A stretch of 64,000 nucleotides of DNA from Lepidurus packardi (GCA_023053545.1 JAKZAN010000129.1:26681-90680); one strand, 5' to 3'. Counted from the stretch's first letter, positions 44,435 to 55,955 are shown. The notes: generated by a model from the sequence alone, not told the origin. Numbers and translations are program-made.

Positions 44435-46969
44435 ATGCTCAAAACACTCGTCTTTCTGCTTCTTACGGCTCTGTGGATCCTCTTCGCTATCAATCATCGA
44501 CCCCAGCCCAACCCCCAGCATCTCAACCATCGCATATAGATCTACAGAGACACTCTCGGCATTGCTCATGTCGTAGCCAAAAACAAACTTGATCTCTTCT
44601 ATGCAATAGGTTTCGCTGAAGCCCAGGACAGGCTCTGGGCCATGCACATAAAGAAGTTCCTTTGCCAAGGACGGCTCTCTGAATTGTTCGGCGATGGTGC
44701 TATGGTGAGCGATCGTTACATGAGAAATATCAAACTCCGAGGAGTGGGATAGATGAACGCTGCGCTTCTGGATCCAGAAACCAGGGAAATCCTGGAAAGC
44801 TATGCAAGGGGACTCAATGACTATGCCTCATCTGTTTGGATGCTGCCATGGGAATTCTACTTGTTCGGGACCAAGTGGGAAGACTGGACTCCACAAAATA
44901 GCAACATGATGATAGCACTGTTCTCTTTCACTCTGGAATTTGACTGGATGTTTGAAATAGCCCGAGAAAGACTGAAAGAGACTGTTGGCCAGGAGCTAGC
45001 CATGAAGATCATCCCAAGCTTCAAAGAAGACCTCTTTAAGTAAGTCACTATCATCAAAGAGGATGAGTTGAAGGAGCTTGGGCTTTTTAAATACTACAAT
45101 TCTTCGCAAACCAAAAGCATCGTTGAAAAATACTGGAAAAATATCAACCTTACTATCGATTCGTTTAAGGCCCCTGAAATGAAGGTGCCAATGTCAGGAT
45201 CCAATGCTTGGGTCATCGGAGGGAATCACACAAAGTCTGGCAGGAGTATACTCGCCAATGATCCTCATCTCGGGCTCATGATGCCTTCTCTGTTCTATCC
45301 TATCGAACACATCCTACTTGCGGAAAACGGTACAGTATTGAATCAAGCTTTCGGTGCTATGACAGATGGTTTACCCGGTCTTAGTATCGGGAAAAACCAT
45401 TTTTATGCCTGGGGATCAACTGCCTCCTATGTAGATGCCAAGGACGTGTATCTATAAGAGGTAAGGGACACAGCGGATGGCAATAAAGAGTATCTGGTTG
45501 ATGGAGAATGGCTGCCTCTCACAGCAAGAGTCGAAACCTTTATCGTAAGAGGTGCTGGGGTAGTGACCGAGACCTTTTATGAGACGCACAGAGGTCCCAT
45601 CCTGTCGAACCTCTTTCTGGATTTGCACTTGAAGTATGGTTTCAGCCTGGCGTCGCACCATGAGAACATGCTTTCTCTGGGCGGCAGTGTGTATGTGCCG
45701 GATAATCTGACTGCTCGCGGGCTCATCAACATTCCGTTCTGCCGGAACCTCTCGGACTTTATCATCCGAGGAGTTGAGATCCAGAACCTAAATATCGACT
45801 CTGCCTATATTGGTCCCGATAACTTATTCGGCTACTCTGCACTGGGTAGGATCAGCAAGAAACCGATTCCCGAGATGGGTTCTTTCATCAAGGATGGAAC
45901 TACTAGGCTCTTCGATGTCACTGAGTTCCACTCTCTGAAGGAACGACCCGTCCTTATGAATCCCAAAAGAGGATACATCGCTATGACCAACAACAAGTTT
46001 GCTCCAGACTCCTTCGCTACTCGAGCCAGTCTACATTAAATCTCCAACGGAAGGGCAACGAGGCTCGAAAACATCATCGAAGAGACGATAAAGTCAGGCC
46101 GCAAGTTTGACCTTTGGGATATGATGGCCATGCAGCAAGATTCCGTTGACTCCTACTTGGAACTGAGTCTCCCGTCGCTGATACAGATTTTCAAGAAACA
46201 CCAGAAGGAATGGGTGGACCCCGAATTCTCCAAGAAAATCCTAAACTTGCTGGAGAACTGGGATGCTGATTTTGCGAAATGGAAGAGCGAGCCCAGCATC
46301 TACACTCTCTGGGAACATGAGTTCCAAATGCTGCTGCTCCGAGAAGTGGGCATGAACGAGCAGGAAAGAGTCAGCATTACCAACCATGCGTTCTTCGAAG
46401 TGTTTTTCTTCAAGCTGATCGAGAGGCTTGCCAAAGACGAAACCCCCACCTCATAAGACTTGCTTCTCTGCAATAATAATCAAAGCAAGTCTCTCCTCAA
46501 TAAAATCAAGAATCCTTGCGTCGCCAACATGATTATCTCGTTCAACAAGCTAGAAAATACTCTGTTTGAATGGTTCGGCAGCCTAGATCCTGAGGCATGG
46601 CGTTGGGGTCACATCCACAGAAAGTCCTTCCTCAACATTCCTTGGACCGACCTGAGGCTTACTAAAAACTTATTCAACAGGCCTATTGAAGCTAGCGGAA
46701 ACTCACGGACTCTCAACGTGGGCATTCACAGTTTCCAGAAGAAGAACTTCGATACTTTTGCGACAGCCACCTTTAGATTTATCACAGACATGAATCGAAC
46801 CTTCTACTCAATAGACACGGGAGTCAGTGATAGGGTGAATAGCCCGTATTATGACAACTTTGTGGATAATTTCGGGAATGGTATCTATGAGGAGTACATC
46901 GCTAGAACTCCCGAACAGTACGGCAAGGCGGGTTGGGTTTTGACAGTGGAGGCTGAAGCAGATCTATGA
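44435..46969 (+). CDS. Penicillin acylase (S45) family Ntn-hydrolase, secreted
   Basis: 844 residues in one frame, six in-frame TAA/TAG codons, TGA stop. Signal peptide MLKTLVFLLLTALWILFAI. The family precursor self-cleaves before a nucleophilic Ser; here MSGSNAWVIGG places it at Ser256 (codon near 45200). Other family segments: RDTLGIAHVVAKNKLDLFYA, GFAEAQDRLWAMH, LANDPHLGLMMPS, ETHRGPIL, AMTNNKFAP. Chain order fits alpha subunit, linker, beta subunit. Substrates in eukaryotes are unclear (amides, acyl-homoserine lactones in bacteria). Introns are absent, but in-frame UAR codons show it is native to this genome, not contamination. Confidence 0.9.
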
Positions 46970-47156
46970 CAGGCAATACTGAGGATATCCATCATATGTA
47001 TACAATCATGTTATGTTCTTTTAAGATACTGTTCTCTAGAATCCTTTAGACCGGCAATTAAAACAAATAGGAAGAATGATGCACTGGTTTAGTTAATTAG
47101 AAATTGAAATTGTGGGGAGAAGACTGAGTCTGGCAGGATGCAGGGTTCTTGTAGAC

Positions 47157-47885
47157 TCAACAACAGTTTGATTTGCGTATGAACACATCGTCAGCCATTT
47201 CGAAGAAAGAAACGGTGGGTGCAGCCTTCGTACCGTACATATTATAGTTTATCGGGTACTTGCCTTGCTTCACTTCCGCATAGATTTCGTGCGCCATCTC
47301 CTTGAAAACCCCAAAGACGTCCGAATACTCCTTCGCAGATATCTCCTTATACTCAATATCGAATCTCGACGCCAACCCCTGCCCTTCGTTGGATGATACG
47401 CATCGCGATTCGGCTAGGTCGGCCTTGTTCCCTACCAGAACAAACTTTGTATGCTCATGAAAATATGGTTTATTATCAGCTAGCCATCGCTCTATGCTCT
47501 TGAATGACTCGCGGTTCGTGATGCTGAAAACGAGGATGACTCCAGCACTATTCGTGAGTCGAGGTGGTAGAGGATGCACTTTCTGTACCGACTTGACGGA
47601 GGCGGCAATACCAGAATGAGTGTGGCTGCTGCTAGTTGAGCAACGAGAGGGGTCCATGCCCAACTAAGTGCTAGTGTCCCAGAGTTAAAGCTTGACTTTT
47701 TTATTTTCAATGTCCAGAGTTTTAGCTGCGTACTCCATGATCTAGGTGGGTTCATGCAGATAGCGAAGGCGCTTTTCAACAAACTGAAGGCAAATATTGG
47801 ACTTGCCGACGCCGGTTTCGCCGACAATGGAGATCTTGAAAAGGTAGTTGTATCTAGTCCTGGCTAGGGCTTCACAGCTATACAT
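47157..47885 (-). CDS. Ras/Rab-like small GTPase with altered switch II
   Basis: 242 codons, one frame. P-loop GETGVGKSN, VGNKADL (NKxD), ISAKEYS (SAK) and a C-terminal SNCC* for prenylation support a Rab-type protein. The DTAGQE segment reads LWDTST followed by TAG, and the next 45 residues (LGMDPSRCSTSSSHTHS...) do not look like a Rab switch II before the frame returns to NSAGVILVFSITN. Either switch II is divergent or an unrecognised small intron lies between about 47540 and 47660. Start ATG 47883-47885. Confidence 0.75.
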
Positions 47886-48046
47886 TCGGTGGGATGCTGG
47901 GGCTATTTGTTATGCACTGTGCGAGTCTGGAATCTTAATTAGTAAAGAACATTTAATTCCAGTAATTTATCGTTAAACCTTCAGAACATCTACTAATTCA
48001 TCTAATTCATGTCTAAGAACAGATTCGCATACAATATCCCATCCAA

Positions 48047-49943
48047 TCATGCCAGCTTAGACAGACTCAACACTGCGTTTACCCTAGCATCTTCGTCCAA
48101 CTTGATATGCACCTTTGATTTCTCTGGCAGCATCAGGAACTACACTACTGAAGTTCCAAACCCACACTCCTTACCTTTGGTACCAGATTCTGTATCGTCG
48201 AACCGCAACACTGCCTAATTGTTTACCATCACCACGCCTGTCGCTTTGCGCTTTCCGAAAATTGCTAGTTTCAACTCATAAACACCACTAGTCTGGATCA
48301 GAAAATGTGATTTCATGCTCTCCCATAGGAATTTGTCTGGTGCAGTGTTGGCTAACTCTTTTTCCCAACAGATTCTGCCACTGATTGTCTCCTTCGAGAT
48401 TGTAGTACAATGCCATATAGCGTAAAGTTTCTATGCACCCAGACTTATGGATGGGGGTGCTTTGAATGGTCTAAATGGTCATTGTCTGCTATTCTGGTCT
48501 GCGATGTTTGGCCCCGCTATTACTAGTCATTGGGGTTGGGGTTGGGGTTGGGGTTGGGGTTGGGGTTGGGGTTGGGGTTGGGGTTGGGGTTGGGGTTGGG
48601 GTTGGGGTTGGGGTTGGGGTTGGGGTTGGGGTTGGGGTTGGGGTTGGGGTTGGGGGGTTGGGGTTGGGGTTGGGGTTGGGGTTGGGGTTGGGGTTGGGGT
48701 TGGGGTTGGGGTTGGGGTTGGGGTTGGGGTTGGGGTTGGGGTTGGGGTTGGGTTGGGGTTGGGGTTGGGGTTGGGGTTGGGGTTGGGGTTGGGGTTGGGC
48801 ACCTCTGCCCGCACAATCTTGACAATCGTCTTATCTTGGAGAGTTTTCTTGTCCTCATCCATTTTATCAAACACTTCCTGTTGGAATCTCTTAATCACTC
48901 TCTCGATTTCCTCCTGGGTTAGCATTTTACTGAGCTCTCGCGTGTGTTTCAGCTTGAGCTCCACTACTTCATGCTTATCGGCCTTATCGTTGAGGGTACT
49001 CCGGATTTACTGGATTCGAGTGCTCATCTGCTGGATAGTGCCTGCCAGCACGGAGTTACTCACCTGGTTGTTCCCTCCGAAGCAAGGCTGCACACTATTT
49101 TCTTATAAATCGTACATTTTCTTCTGTCCGCTTTTCAATAGCGAGTGCCTTATGTTTTACAGATCGCTATTTACTCGCAACACCATCTCTTTGTTGGCAC
49201 TCTGCTGCTCCCGGATAATGGATTTTCGTGCACTCCTTGTGGCCTAGTCTGCCAGAACCATCCTTTCCTGGGCCAGACGCTTGTTTAGCTCTTCTTAGCT
49301 GACCTTGCTACTCTCAAATTCTGCCATTATTCTGTTGAGTCTTCGGACCTCCTCGCGTAAAGATCTGATCTCCTCACTGTCGATCCGCATCACATCACTC
49401 TTTATCTCCTATAGAAGACGTTCTATTTCGAGGTCAGACTGGCTTCTGCCTTTAAACAACTGTCCCCCCAGTTTGATCAGCTATAGCTATGTTCTTAAGT
49501 TTGGCATCGAGGAGGCTCTCACTGATACTCTTAACTTCTTCAATCATGACGCGATCTAAACCTTTTTGGGGGTATTGGCTTATCCTGCTGCTGGATTCCA
49601 CAAATGAGCCTAAAGACTCCTTGATGTATGAAGGGCGAGATGTGGAATGCCGGCTTGTGATTTTGGCATCCATAGTAGTATTGTCGTCTGAGGCGTCAAA
49701 TCTGCTGATGATCTGCATGAGATCTTCTATTTCTTTGTAGGTGGGTTTGTTATTGAGGAGTACTTCTTGTTATTCTGAGCGGGTGACGAGAATATTGACA
49801 GTGGCAGACAGTTAGTTGATTCGGAAGTAGTCATGGATAGCCACTTTGGAGAGAGTGCGGAGTGCAATTTTGAGGAGCTCAGGGAAGTCGTCGAGGGACT
49901 TAGCTGCAGGGAGTTCTTCGAGGAGGGCGATACAGTTCTACAT
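48047..49943 (-). CDS. Coiled-coil protein with C-terminal beta domain, interrupted by telomere-type tract
   Basis: About 507 residues if a 372-nt intron (48431-48802) and one extra base are removed. The upstream part (49943 down to 48803) is helical coiled coil ([15 protein letters not shown]-like start, [35 protein letters not shown]). The downstream part (48430 to 48047) encodes a beta-rich, C1q/TNF-like end ([37 protein letters not shown]) and TGA 48047-48049. Both halves are out of order only because of the tract; lengths fit one gene exactly. A one-base surplus lies in the C6 run at 49464-49469. The donor GTGCCC breaks the GTA rule, so the splice is an inference. Confidence 0.6.
48529..48799 (+). 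repeat. Interstitial telomere-type tract (TTGGGG)n
   Basis: About 270 bp of GGGGTT repeats in the same orientation as the terminal telomere. Two irregular units: six G near 48652-48657 and three G near 48749-48753. It lies inside the inferred long intron of the coiled-coil gene (minus strand reads CCCCAA). Open frames of Gly-Trp, Gly-Leu, Pro-Asn, Pro-Gln and Thr-Pro repeats across it are artefacts of the hexamer. Confidence 0.97.
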
Positions 49944-50072
49944 ATGGCGACTCGTGTTTATGATTTAATGTCTTAACGAATAGTTTAACCTTTATGAACA
50001 AAGTATTTGATTCCCATTAATCTTAATATCGGTAGGAGCATTTCTAACTCCTGAAGTAAAAATTGAGATCAT

Positions 50073-51012
50073 TCATGCCAATTGCGCAAATTGCCTCTCC
50101 GCACCTTTATTGTCTCGCTCCACTCCCTGCATCATCCTCCCCTCCTGCCACTCTCCTTTGAACACCCTGCCATCGGCCCAGCGGAACTCCCCTTTCCCGT
50201 CCCGTTTTCCTTCTTTGTACCCTCCGAAGTATTAGCGCCCATCGTCCCAACGGTACAGTCCGATTCCATGCATCTAAAGTTCAACATAGGTTTCACACTC
50301 GAGTTACCTGCGACTGCCTCCACTCTCCTTGGTACGACTCCTTTGCCCACGTGTATTTTCCCTGTCCCTCCAACTAGTTATCCTTAAAATCCCCTTCGTA
50401 CACGTTCCCGTCAGGCCATTATAACCTTCCGTAACCATTTTTTTTGCCGTTTCTAAAGTTGCCTACGTATACAGATCCATCAGTATGAGTCTCAGTGCCT
50501 TGCCCTTCCATCTTATCGTCTACCCAGTCTCCCACATACTTACCGCCTTCCCTCGAGATGTAGGTTCCTTTTCCATGGGCGGAGTCTTCTTTCCACTCGC
50601 CCACATACTTATCACCATTAGAGTAGACATACTTGCCACGCCCATGCTTTTTGTCGTCCTTCCACAGGCCCTAGTAGTAACTTTGGTCTGCGTAGAGCTG
50701 CCTGCCATAGCCGTTGCGGAGGTTGGTGGTGGGGATTCGGGAACCCTGGTAGACTGTGCCGTCACTATACTTTATTATTTGTTCGTGGGAGATGTCCGGC
50801 ATCGTAAATGATTTTTCTGGTTTGGAAACTTCATCCTGGACGATTGAGGAGGCAATGCGAGGGACTGTTGGCTGAAGGAGTGTGGAATTGGTGGTGGCAT
50901 ACATTAGGAAATGGGAGAGCAATCGGCGTCGGCGAGGAATGTAGCAGGTCTTTGGCAGGCGAGAGACACTTCGTGGATATTGGATCCGTGCACATCGGAG
51001 TCTTGGCAGCAT
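50073..51012 (-). CDS. MORN-repeat protein
   Basis: 301 residues after a 34-nt intron at 50274-50307. An N-terminal basic stretch of about 85 residues precedes roughly eight MORN repeats (YYEGLWKDDKKHGRGKYVY, YVGEWKEDSAHGKGTY, YVGDWVDDKMEGQGT, VYVGNFRNGKKNGYGRL, VYEGDFKDN, YEGEWRQ-type, YFGGYKEGKRDGKGEF, FKGEWQEGRMMQG). MORN repeats bind membranes or scaffold proteins in cortex and cilia. TAG at 50671-50673 sits at the Glu of a YEG core, again favouring Glu. TGA at 50073-50075. Confidence 0.9.
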
Positions 51013-51340
51013 CGGTTACCCATTTATGGCTGTGTGCAGTCTACTCGGTATTTTAGTAACTACAATTATAGTATATTCATATTCAATTACAAACTTGCTC
51101 CATCGGTCCGAAACCCGATGTCTCGATGCTGCCTAGAGCTCATCTCAGTAAAGATCTAATTGAACCAATGATAGAAGTAATGCGTTAATACAGTCCCGAC
51201 CATAAGTCATTGGAATTTGGAGGTTAACAATAGTACTGGATATAAGGAGCCCATACCTCCACACAGAGCATACACACTCAGTATAGTCATACCGTCATAT
51301 CAAGACAATCAGGCAATGTTGCTCGGTCGGACTGCTAGGC

Positions 51341-52615
51341 TCAGCATGGAACTATTTAGTACAGAGTAATCGTAGATTTGTGCTTAAAGTCTCCCAGTTC
51401 ATCGTTCTGCTCCAACTTCTCGCTGTAGGGAATGCTCTGCTTGGATGCCACCCGCAGCCCGTGACTGCCGCAGTGCTCTTCTATGGTAGTCTTCGTCAGC
51501 CCGATATTCAAAGACAGATCACTGTAAATCAGCAGAAGCCTTCCCTTCTTATCCAAATACCCTTCTGAAAATGCATAATTAGTGTTAGTATTGATAGAGT
51601 TACTTGCAAACTTGAGCACTCCTTTGAGGAAAGACTATTTTTCGTCATACACGCCGTCTTCCAAGCCGATCTTGTTCGGTGACATTTTCTTGGCAACCAG
51701 CCAGGGAGGGTTACTCACGATCAGGTCGTACTTCTTTGGCAGTTTTTCCTGCATTTCCAGCATCCGATACTCTGTTTCAGTCAGAGTCGAAATGTCTACC
51801 TTTAGTGCCTTGAAGTTTTCTGCATTCAGCAGCATACTATTTTTGTTGCATGTCTCAACCGCGTCTTCGTTGATGTCGAACCCAAATATTTTGGCCTTGC
51901 TCTTCAGCTTTTTTAGCAGGACGAAGGAGAGCACGCCGGACCCACAACCCATGTCCAAAATTGTTTTGACGTTCCCGAATTTCTAAGTTGATAACTCTCG
52001 GCTAAAGAGATCGAGGTAGTTCTGTCTAGTGGGCAACCACATTTCTCCCCGAGGAATGATCCTGAAGCTCTACTTCAGACAGTTGATTACCACGCCGTTC
52101 TCTTCATATCCCTTGAGAGTCTTAGCCCCGATGAACTCCCTGTAGCTGCTCCAAATCGGCAGATACCCTTTGTACTTTTATTTTCCTACATCCAGGACTC
52201 CGACATAGTTCTGTTTGTTGCGCATATCAGCCTTGATCCGACGGGACATATTGAAGATTTCAACACCCGTCTTACACTTTCCGAATGATTTGCTATATTG
52301 CTCATGCAGGAGTCGCTGGAAAGCCTTGAAGGTTTGGTCCATGTTGAAAGCTGGCATGTCAGGAGCCAACAGGTGAAGATGGGGTTTGAGGAGGAGCGAG
52401 GCAGGAGAGTTGGGCTTGTGAACCATGAGCGTATTGCGTTGTGGAGTGATGGGTGTCATGGCAAACTTGTACGAGGCAGTCTCGAGCATGAAAAGGAGAG
52501 GGTCATCCTGGAGTTTTGTGAGGTTGATGTGTTATTATCGTATGAAGTGGCGCTTGTTAGGCTTCTCTTGGCAGAAGAATAGTTGGGAGGTTCTGGAAAG
52601 TCTGTAAGCCAGCAT
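51341..52615 (-). CDS. Class I SAM-dependent methyltransferase (HemK/PrmC-like)
   Basis: 424 codons, or 411 residues if the 39-nt intron 51565-51603 is removed. That element has GTAACT, a TACTAAC-like branch site and TTTTCAG and is in frame either way, so it is probably real. Core motifs: ILDMGCGSGVLSFVLLKKL (SAM loop), FGFDINEDAVETC, and DLIVSNPPWLVAKK, where NPP[WYF] is diagnostic for methyltransferases acting on amide or exocyclic nitrogens (release factor Gln, or RNA/DNA bases). The N-terminal 200 residues are an unusual extension without known motif. TGA at 51341-51343. Confidence 0.85.
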
Positions 52616-52797
52616 AGTGACTATTGGTGGAACAAAAAGAGAGGGCGAAAAATCAGAATCAATGGATAAATATTATAGTGAGCAGACAGTGAATCCAAAA
52701 GCAAAACAATCATCACCAATTTCTCTCATATTAGTAAGAGACTGTGTTCGGAAGCGCACTTCTGCTCGCCCCTACACTAGCCTCCGGAAGCCACTCA

Positions 52798-53418
52798 TCA
52801 CTACTCGATGTCGATCCTCTTTTTGTAGACGTGTTGATCCTTCTCCACGAAATTTAACATGTGGTCTAGCTTCGTCGAGCCATTTCCTGCGGGTCCTTTC
52901 CAGTAGACAGTGAACGAAATGTTGAAATACCCCCACCCAATTCTAGTCAGGTGGAAGTTCGGGCCCGTCAATGTCACAGTTCTTGGAACGAAAGTAGGAT
53001 GCAGATCTACCTCAATCCTTTCTACGCAGTCATTGGTGCGGTAGGGGTAGTCCTTGGCCAGACGGAAGAAGAACGTCCACTCGTATTTGTTGCCTTCGGG
53101 TCCCACCACTTTGGTGGTGTTCCCGTACAGGAACTTGATTGGCCGCGTTGTCAGCCACTTGTCGAGAATTTCGAGTCTTTTGTTGTAAGCCTCCTGATGA
53201 TCGAGGATAATGTCTCTTTCGAGTGCCTCGATAAGTATGATTTTTGTGATGTCAAATGGGGAGCGGCATATAGGGCAGAGGTCTCTACCAGTTCTTTCAG
53301 AGATGTTGTGTATGCACATCTGGCAGAAATGGTGGCAGCATTGGTCGAGGCGGTGAGGCTTGCACATGAGCTGCATGCAGATAGGACAGGTGTGCTCTTC
53401 CTTGAGGGCTTTCTCCAT
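52798..53418 (-). CDS. RING finger - YEATS domain protein
   Basis: 206 residues. N-terminal C3HC4 RING: CPICMQLMCKPHRLDQCCHH, FCQMCI, CPICRSPF (residues 11-52). C-terminal half is a YEATS domain: YEWTFFFRLAKDYP, VERIEVDLHPTFVPR, VTLTGPNFHLTRIGWGYFNI, ISFTVYWK. YEATS domains read acylated histone lysines; RING domains recruit E2 enzymes. The combination suggests a chromatin-directed ubiquitin ligase. The same frame is open upstream through TAA/TAG into the neighbouring ARM-repeat gene, but that gene has its own spliced TGA, so two genes are more likely. TGA 52798-52800. Confidence 0.85.
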
Positions 53419-53558
53419 TTTCTGATGGTTTTGGTGTTTTCGGAGTTTGTGAGGTTAGTTTAAAAATCCAAATGTGAGGCTGTTGCAGACATTTTAATCT
53501 GAACTTGTGCTATTAAATTCTGCTATGAAGACACAACGCTGTAGTTACAAAAACACCA

Positions 53559-55113
53559 TCAACTTTCGAGGACCGATATTATCTGCTCCACCATGGCCTC
53601 GGTTTCCGATGAGAAGTAGTCTGCCGCGGTTTCTAGCAACCGGTCCAGCTCTCCCCGTCCCACCACTGGCTCCCCCTCGTCCCGGGTCTCCCCTATTATC
53701 TCCTCTGCGAATAAGTATAGATTTGTCATGGTTTGATTGGTTACCGAACAGTCCCACCAAAGATTGGAAATATTTTTCAGTGCCTATCTTGGAACAGGCC
53801 CAGAGCTCTTTGCGTGTCAATAGATTCCCGAGGTCGTATTTCTCCTTGACCCTCCGAAGGTGTGAAAGAGTCGGCGCCTGGCTAAGTAGCACGAATGCCA
53901 CATTTACTTCAGCACATAGTTCAGGCATCGACCTCCCAGACTATATTTCTAAGTCTAGCTTCGCCATCACTGTTTAAATGAGATTAAAGTCCTCATCGAT
54001 GACTGACTAGTATGCGACAGACAAAAAGCGTGCCACAGCATTTATCTCTTGCTCTAGGGATCTCTGGTTGCACCCACTCTGCGTCAAGTAGGATGAGGCT
54101 GGTCTCTTCCTCGTCGAATTCTAAACTCGCTGTTTGATTATTTCGAATACTATTTTCTTCAGCTAGAAGGTTGCTAAGAATAGCTATGTTAGACTATCAT
54201 CCGAACTGATGGTGTCGAGAATCATTCTTTTAAAGTAAAATGAGCTCGATTGCTCACACTCTTCCTGGAGGATGCGCACTACAATCTATGGTTCGCGGAT
54301 CAGTTTCTCTTTAGCTTATAGCCAGAAGACCCCATTACGCTTGCTGCCGTGGCTCATTACCATACTGATCAGATACTTGAATTCCTCGCATACTTGTCCG
54401 CAGCTCGTGCTTGCTTCGTATATTTAGAGAATCAGTGTGAGAATGGTACTCGCCATCATCTACGAGTCGACCTCGACTGCCTCCAGCAGAAAGTAGATGG
54501 CTTCGGACAAATTGACTGTAGGCGTCCTATTGGTCCACAATAGGAGAAATGCGCACTCAATGCGATGCGTCAAGTTATTCAATTGCTTCTGGTGACAAAG
54601 GTTGATATAAACAGTGAAGAGTCTGAGACTAGCATTGGTTATAACTGGATCCAGGGTCTCTTTTTCGGGAAAATAACAGCAAGGCTCTGAAAAACGGGAG
54701 AACACAAAGTCCAGGTGTCTTTCGATAAAATCACTATTGACTCTTCTAAATCTAGATGCTAGACTCGCTTATAGAAGCAGAGTGCAACTTTTTTCCAGCC
54801 CATCATCAGAAGCCATGCGATCCAGCACGGTTGAGAATTGGGTTAGCCATTCGAAAGGGGCTGACTCCACCGCCATAGAAAGACTGAGTAGCTTTTAATT
54901 CTCCTAGTTCAACTGACCTTCTTGGTACAAAGTGCACAATTATTAGAGATAGTTTTTGGCAACACTTGCCTGTATGGTGGCCCTCCTAGCTTCGAGCATC
55001 TTGGTCTTGCTTGACTTGCGGATGGACTGGTGGATGTGGTGTCGAAGAGAGTGGATTCGGGAGAGATGGGAGTGGAGTGGGTCTGGCTGGGAAGAGGGCA
55101 GGGTCGTGTACAT
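53559..55113 (-). CDS. ARM-repeat protein, importin-alpha-like
   Basis: 504 residues after a 40-nt intron at 53705-53744 that switches the frame into an acidic C terminus (EEIIGETRDEGEP, ETAADYFSSETEAMVEQI) ending at TGA 53559-53561. Without the splice the frame becomes Gly/Arg-rich and runs on, so the intron is well supported. N terminus is basic (RIHSLRHHIHQSIRKSSKTK, LEARRATIQASVAKNY), similar to an importin-beta-binding segment, then helical repeats (CAFLLLWTNRTPTVNLSEAI, VVRILQEECEQSSSFY, LTRKELWACSKIGTEKYF). Classical W/N ladder motifs of importin-alpha are weak, so cargo binding is uncertain. Confidence 0.65.
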
Positions 55114-55642
55114 TGTTGAAGAATAAAAGAAGGTTGTTGAGTATGACTGAGTCTTTCTTTCTTTTGTTCTGATGGTTTTGCGTTTTGGGGGGAGAGTGAA
55201 TATTAGTTTAGGACTAAGATTTTATATTTTCAACTGTATGTATGTGCGGGTAGTAAACTCTACTGAGTGAGGCGAGTGCCATCGATGAAGCTATTTCCTC
55301 CAAAAATAATGTTTCAATCCTACTGGTTATCTAACCAGATATGCTGGATCCACTCCAAGTTCCCTAATACTCGTGCATCTATCTCTATTCATGCCAGAAC
55401 CTATAAGCTAGTCGAATGGATTATAGATCCAGGAGTCATCACACAGGCTGTCGATTTGTGCAGAGCCTCCCGACTAGCAGACTTCAGACAATAGCCCATC
55501 TTTCAGCTAGGATCTCTTTTTATCCATTGCTAGCTGGGACTAAACTAATTTGGTCCGAACTATACAGTAAAAGTAGCACATCCCTGTATCAGGAATTTTG
55601 AGAACTTTTAAACACTCAATAAACCAGTACCAAACAGATCAT

Positions 55643-55894
55643 ATGAGCAGCAATAATAACCCCAATGACGAAGCAGACCGCGAGGCCCGGTTCCTTGCCT
55701 AGTACATGGAACTGACTCGTAGCATGGTCCTCACCCGCTTTTGCGAGAAGGCAGTCAACTCCCACACTCCTTAACCAGAACCCATCGACGCCTGCATGCA
55801 TAAGCTAAACACAGTTTACCTCAACTTCATCGAGCCACTCCAGAGGCTGGAGGCAGAACGCAGGAGAAAAGAACAAAAAAACATACCCTCTTGA
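55643..55894 (+). CDS. Small protein resembling small Tim chaperones
   Basis: 83 residues: MSSNNNPNDEADREARFLAE, then YMELTRSMVLTRFCEK, EPIDACMHKLNTVYLNFIEPL. The size, helical hairpin and single Cys in each arm match Tim9/Tim10-type intermembrane-space chaperones, but the twin CX3C is reduced to one Cys per arm, so no intramolecular disulphide pair would form. Two in-frame TAG/TAA codons. A degenerate small Tim, or an unrelated helical hairpin. The 530 bp before it (55114-55642) hold one open frame I do not trust. Confidence 0.5.
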
Positions 55895-55955
55895 GACCCC
55901 GTTACTTAACCTTACTGCTGGTACAATATACGAAGACAGCATGAAGCTCAAAAAC

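Noticed and set aside
48009-48520. Plus-strand gene starting at 48009 that runs into the telomere tract
   Set aside because: The minus strand here encodes an ordered beta-rich domain with TGA at 48047; the plus frame is low in structure and lacks a stop before the tract.
48447-49247. Open frames of Gly-Trp, Gly-Leu, Pro-Asn, Pro-Gln and Thr-Pro repeats over the telomere-type tracts (also 63025-63245)
   Set aside because: They are a by-product of a hexamer that has no stop in any frame; no start context and no flanking domain supports them.
52798-55113. A single gene joining the ARM-repeat protein and the RING-YEATS protein, since the frame is open through both
   Set aside because: A 40-nt GTA...CAG intron gives the ARM protein a better acidic C terminus and its own TGA, and the RING protein has a good ATG start. 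Only RNA could settle it.
55255-55610. Plus-strand frame beginning near 55285 (MKLFPPKIMF...)
   Set aside because: Open when UAR is read as sense, but composition is unlike neighbouring genes and no domain or signal is visible.
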